Source: Salinadaptatus halalkaliphilus
GTDB taxonomy: Archaea > Halobacteriota > Halobacteria > Halobacteriales > Natrialbaceae
Assembly: GCF_006543045.1 (NCBI RefSeq)
Contig: NZ_RBZW01000016.1
Span: 119,375-183,374 of the forward strand
Direction: 5' to 3'
Length of the DNA stretch: 64,000 nt
A program made the position numbers and the translations under genes. Position 1 is the stretch's first letter, and each line of letters opens with the position of its first letter. Shown one piece after another: positions 63,292 to 64,000 of the stretch. Below the pieces are notes generated by a model. That model did no database searches. It saw only the letters and a list, made by a program, of their open reading frames with translations, and was not told the origin of the DNA.

Positions 63292-63583
63292 CATCGATGC
63301 CGCTCGTCGATCGATCGGCCGCTCCCGAATTCGTTTGCTTGCCTGCTCGCGCGTACGCGTAATCGGAACCCAATACGCGAAGCCTTCTTGCGTCTGGGCG
63401 CTCGAGAACCAGATACGCGGGTCTCATTCGGCCCGACCGCGTCTGCGAGGACGGGATGAGCGGCCGACCTCCGCCCGCGTGATATTTGCCTCGAGGAGCG
63501 ACCGGTCCAGCGACTGGATCGACAATCGAAGTGGGTAGTTGTTGCAAAATGGTCCCATGGTATCGGGTTCCGATGGACGATCC
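63292..63583. other. Region upstream of the rRNA promoters
   Basis: About 290 bp with no gene or repeat that I can support. Frames on both strands are open but show no start signals or recognisable protein, and they overlap sequence that behaves as an rRNA promoter region downstream. Confidence 0.5.
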
Positions 63584-63600
63584 ATTCGACGGCCTTATGT
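63584..63600 (+). promoter_or_regulatory. rRNA operon promoter P1
   Basis: TTCGACGGCCTTATGTA matches the haloarchaeal rRNA promoter consensus (TTCGAnGCCCTTAAGT). About 35 nt downstream the sequence AATGCGAACGAC reproduces the conserved start-proximal block known from Halobacterium rrn promoters. Confidence 0.7.
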
Positions 63601-63725
63601 ATGGACCGGGGATTCGTATTGAATGCGAACGACGTGGCGCAAGTCGCCGCGTCCCCTCCGGCCGTTTCCCGGCACGGAGGCTGACACATCCACCCTGTAC
63701 ACGGGGCATTCGGCGCCGGTCTCGA

Positions 63726-63742
63726 CCGACGCCCTTATATGC
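63726..63742 (+). promoter_or_regulatory. rRNA operon promoter P2
   Basis: CCGACGCCCTTATATGC, the same element as in P1 and P3, about 140 bp downstream of P1. The core CGACGCCCTTA is identical to that in P3. Confidence 0.65.
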
Positions 63743-63807
63743 TCCAGTGGCGTACCGATAAATCGGACCAATCGCCCGCCGGATGCGGTTTCCGGCGGCG
63801 ACCCCGA

Positions 63808-63824
63808 TCCGACGCCCTTAAGTG
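63808..63824 (+). promoter_or_regulatory. rRNA operon promoter P3
   Basis: TCCGACGCCCTTAAGTG is the closest match to the haloarchaeal rrn promoter (GCCCTTAAGT), followed by an AGGGTACTCGG tract and AATGCAACAGACGATG as in known rrn promoter repeats. Confidence 0.8.
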
Positions 63825-63907
63825 TATTAGGGTACTCGGATGGTAATGCAACAGACGATGTGACTGACCGGGCGTTCAACTCGCTCGGTCGTCTCGGACC
63901 GTCGGAG

Positions 63908-63924
63908 TTCGAAGGGGTTATGTA
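63908..63924 (+). promoter_or_regulatory. rRNA operon promoter P4 (promoter-like element)
   Basis: TTCGAAGGGGTTATGTA lies directly before the 16S leader and has the same TTCGA-n5-TTATGTA spacing as P1. It corresponds in position to the proximal, more divergent promoter of haloarchaeal rRNA operons. Confidence 0.55.
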
Positions 63925-63939
63925 CCCCGGATGGCTTAC

Positions 63940-64000
63940 GATTAGGTCCGAAGGAAATGAGGATCCTACCCCTGCGGTCTTCCGTACAGATGGGATCTGA
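63940..64000 (+). other. 5' leader of the 16S rRNA transcript (partial)
   Basis: AGGTCCGAAGGAAATGAGGA, then CCCTGCGGTCTTCCGTACAG and ATGGGATCTGA follow, from memory, the haloarchaeal 16S leader (GGTCCGAAGGAATGAGGATT, CCTGCGGTC, AAAGATGGAATCTGA). The mature 16S gene would begin roughly 100-200 bp beyond the window. Confidence 0.7.

Noticed and set aside
63623..64000. Plus-strand open frame running off the window end
   Set aside because: It overlaps the rRNA promoters and 16S leader, has no recognisable protein, and its composition is not that of a haloarchaeal gene.

Overview
The window is about 64 kb of a high-GC haloarchaeal chromosome. The evidence is the very acidic proteins, the universal TATA-box/leaderless gene starts (TATA centred about 26-30 nt before the start codon), an MC1 chromatin protein, RadA, Hjc, a PGF-CTERM surface protein, HalOD1 and HtrII-like signalling proteins, and the tandem promoters and 16S leader of a haloarchaeal rRNA operon at the right edge. 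The gene content fits a member of the Natrialbales (Natrinema/Haloterrigena-like); that placement is inference.

Layout. 0-12.5 kb: DNA repair methyltransferase, MFS transporter, trpS, a large unknown protein, a 7TM histidine kinase, pheS-pheT, and a two-gene unknown operon whose promoter carries two DtxR/IdeR-like metal-repressor palindromes. 12.6-17.8 kb: AbrB-fold protein, MC1, then assimilatory nitrate reductase (nasA) and a nitrate transporter. 17.9-20.3 kb: an HtrII-type transducer followed by an SRII-like seven-helix opsin in which the retinal-binding lysine is valine. 20.4-25.2 kb: pheA, peroxiredoxin, Hsp20, bacterial-type leuS. 25.2-26.2 kb: two decayed genes. 26.3-32.6 kb: two cobalamin-binding proteins, SufS, DUF424 and TPR proteins, a solo Cas4-like protein, a conditioned-medium-induced-protein-4-like gene. 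32.8-45.5 kb: a membrane HdrD-like Fe-S oxidoreductase, HTH-membrane regulator, frameshifted membrane gene, SufU, RadA, PQQ-propeller, PspAB-like, glutaredoxin-peroxiredoxin fusion, SWIM protein, MFS. 45.7-57.6 kb: acyl-CoA ligase, Hjc, CPBP protease, aspartate kinase with a leaderless upstream ORF, tryptophanase, a cupredoxin, thiamine-binding lipoprotein, AI-2E permease. 57.6-63.3 kb: unknown membrane protein, REC/PAS and HalOD1 proteins, dihydrolipoyl dehydrogenase, multicopper oxidase, and a winged-helix/membrane-protein pair. 63.3-64 kb: rRNA operon promoters and leader; the 16S gene itself lies beyond the window.

Main points for follow-up: (1) the lysine-less sensory opsin/HtrII pair, with transducer-contact residues retained but the retinal pocket eroded; (2) a metal-repressor-controlled operon encoding a protein with mirrored CxxCC/CCxxC motifs; (3) a family of about 70-bp hairpin repeats, three good copies and one decayed, each starting a few bases after a stop codon; (4) three frameshifted or decaying genes. 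Comparisons to named proteins and family numbers are from memory; no search was run.
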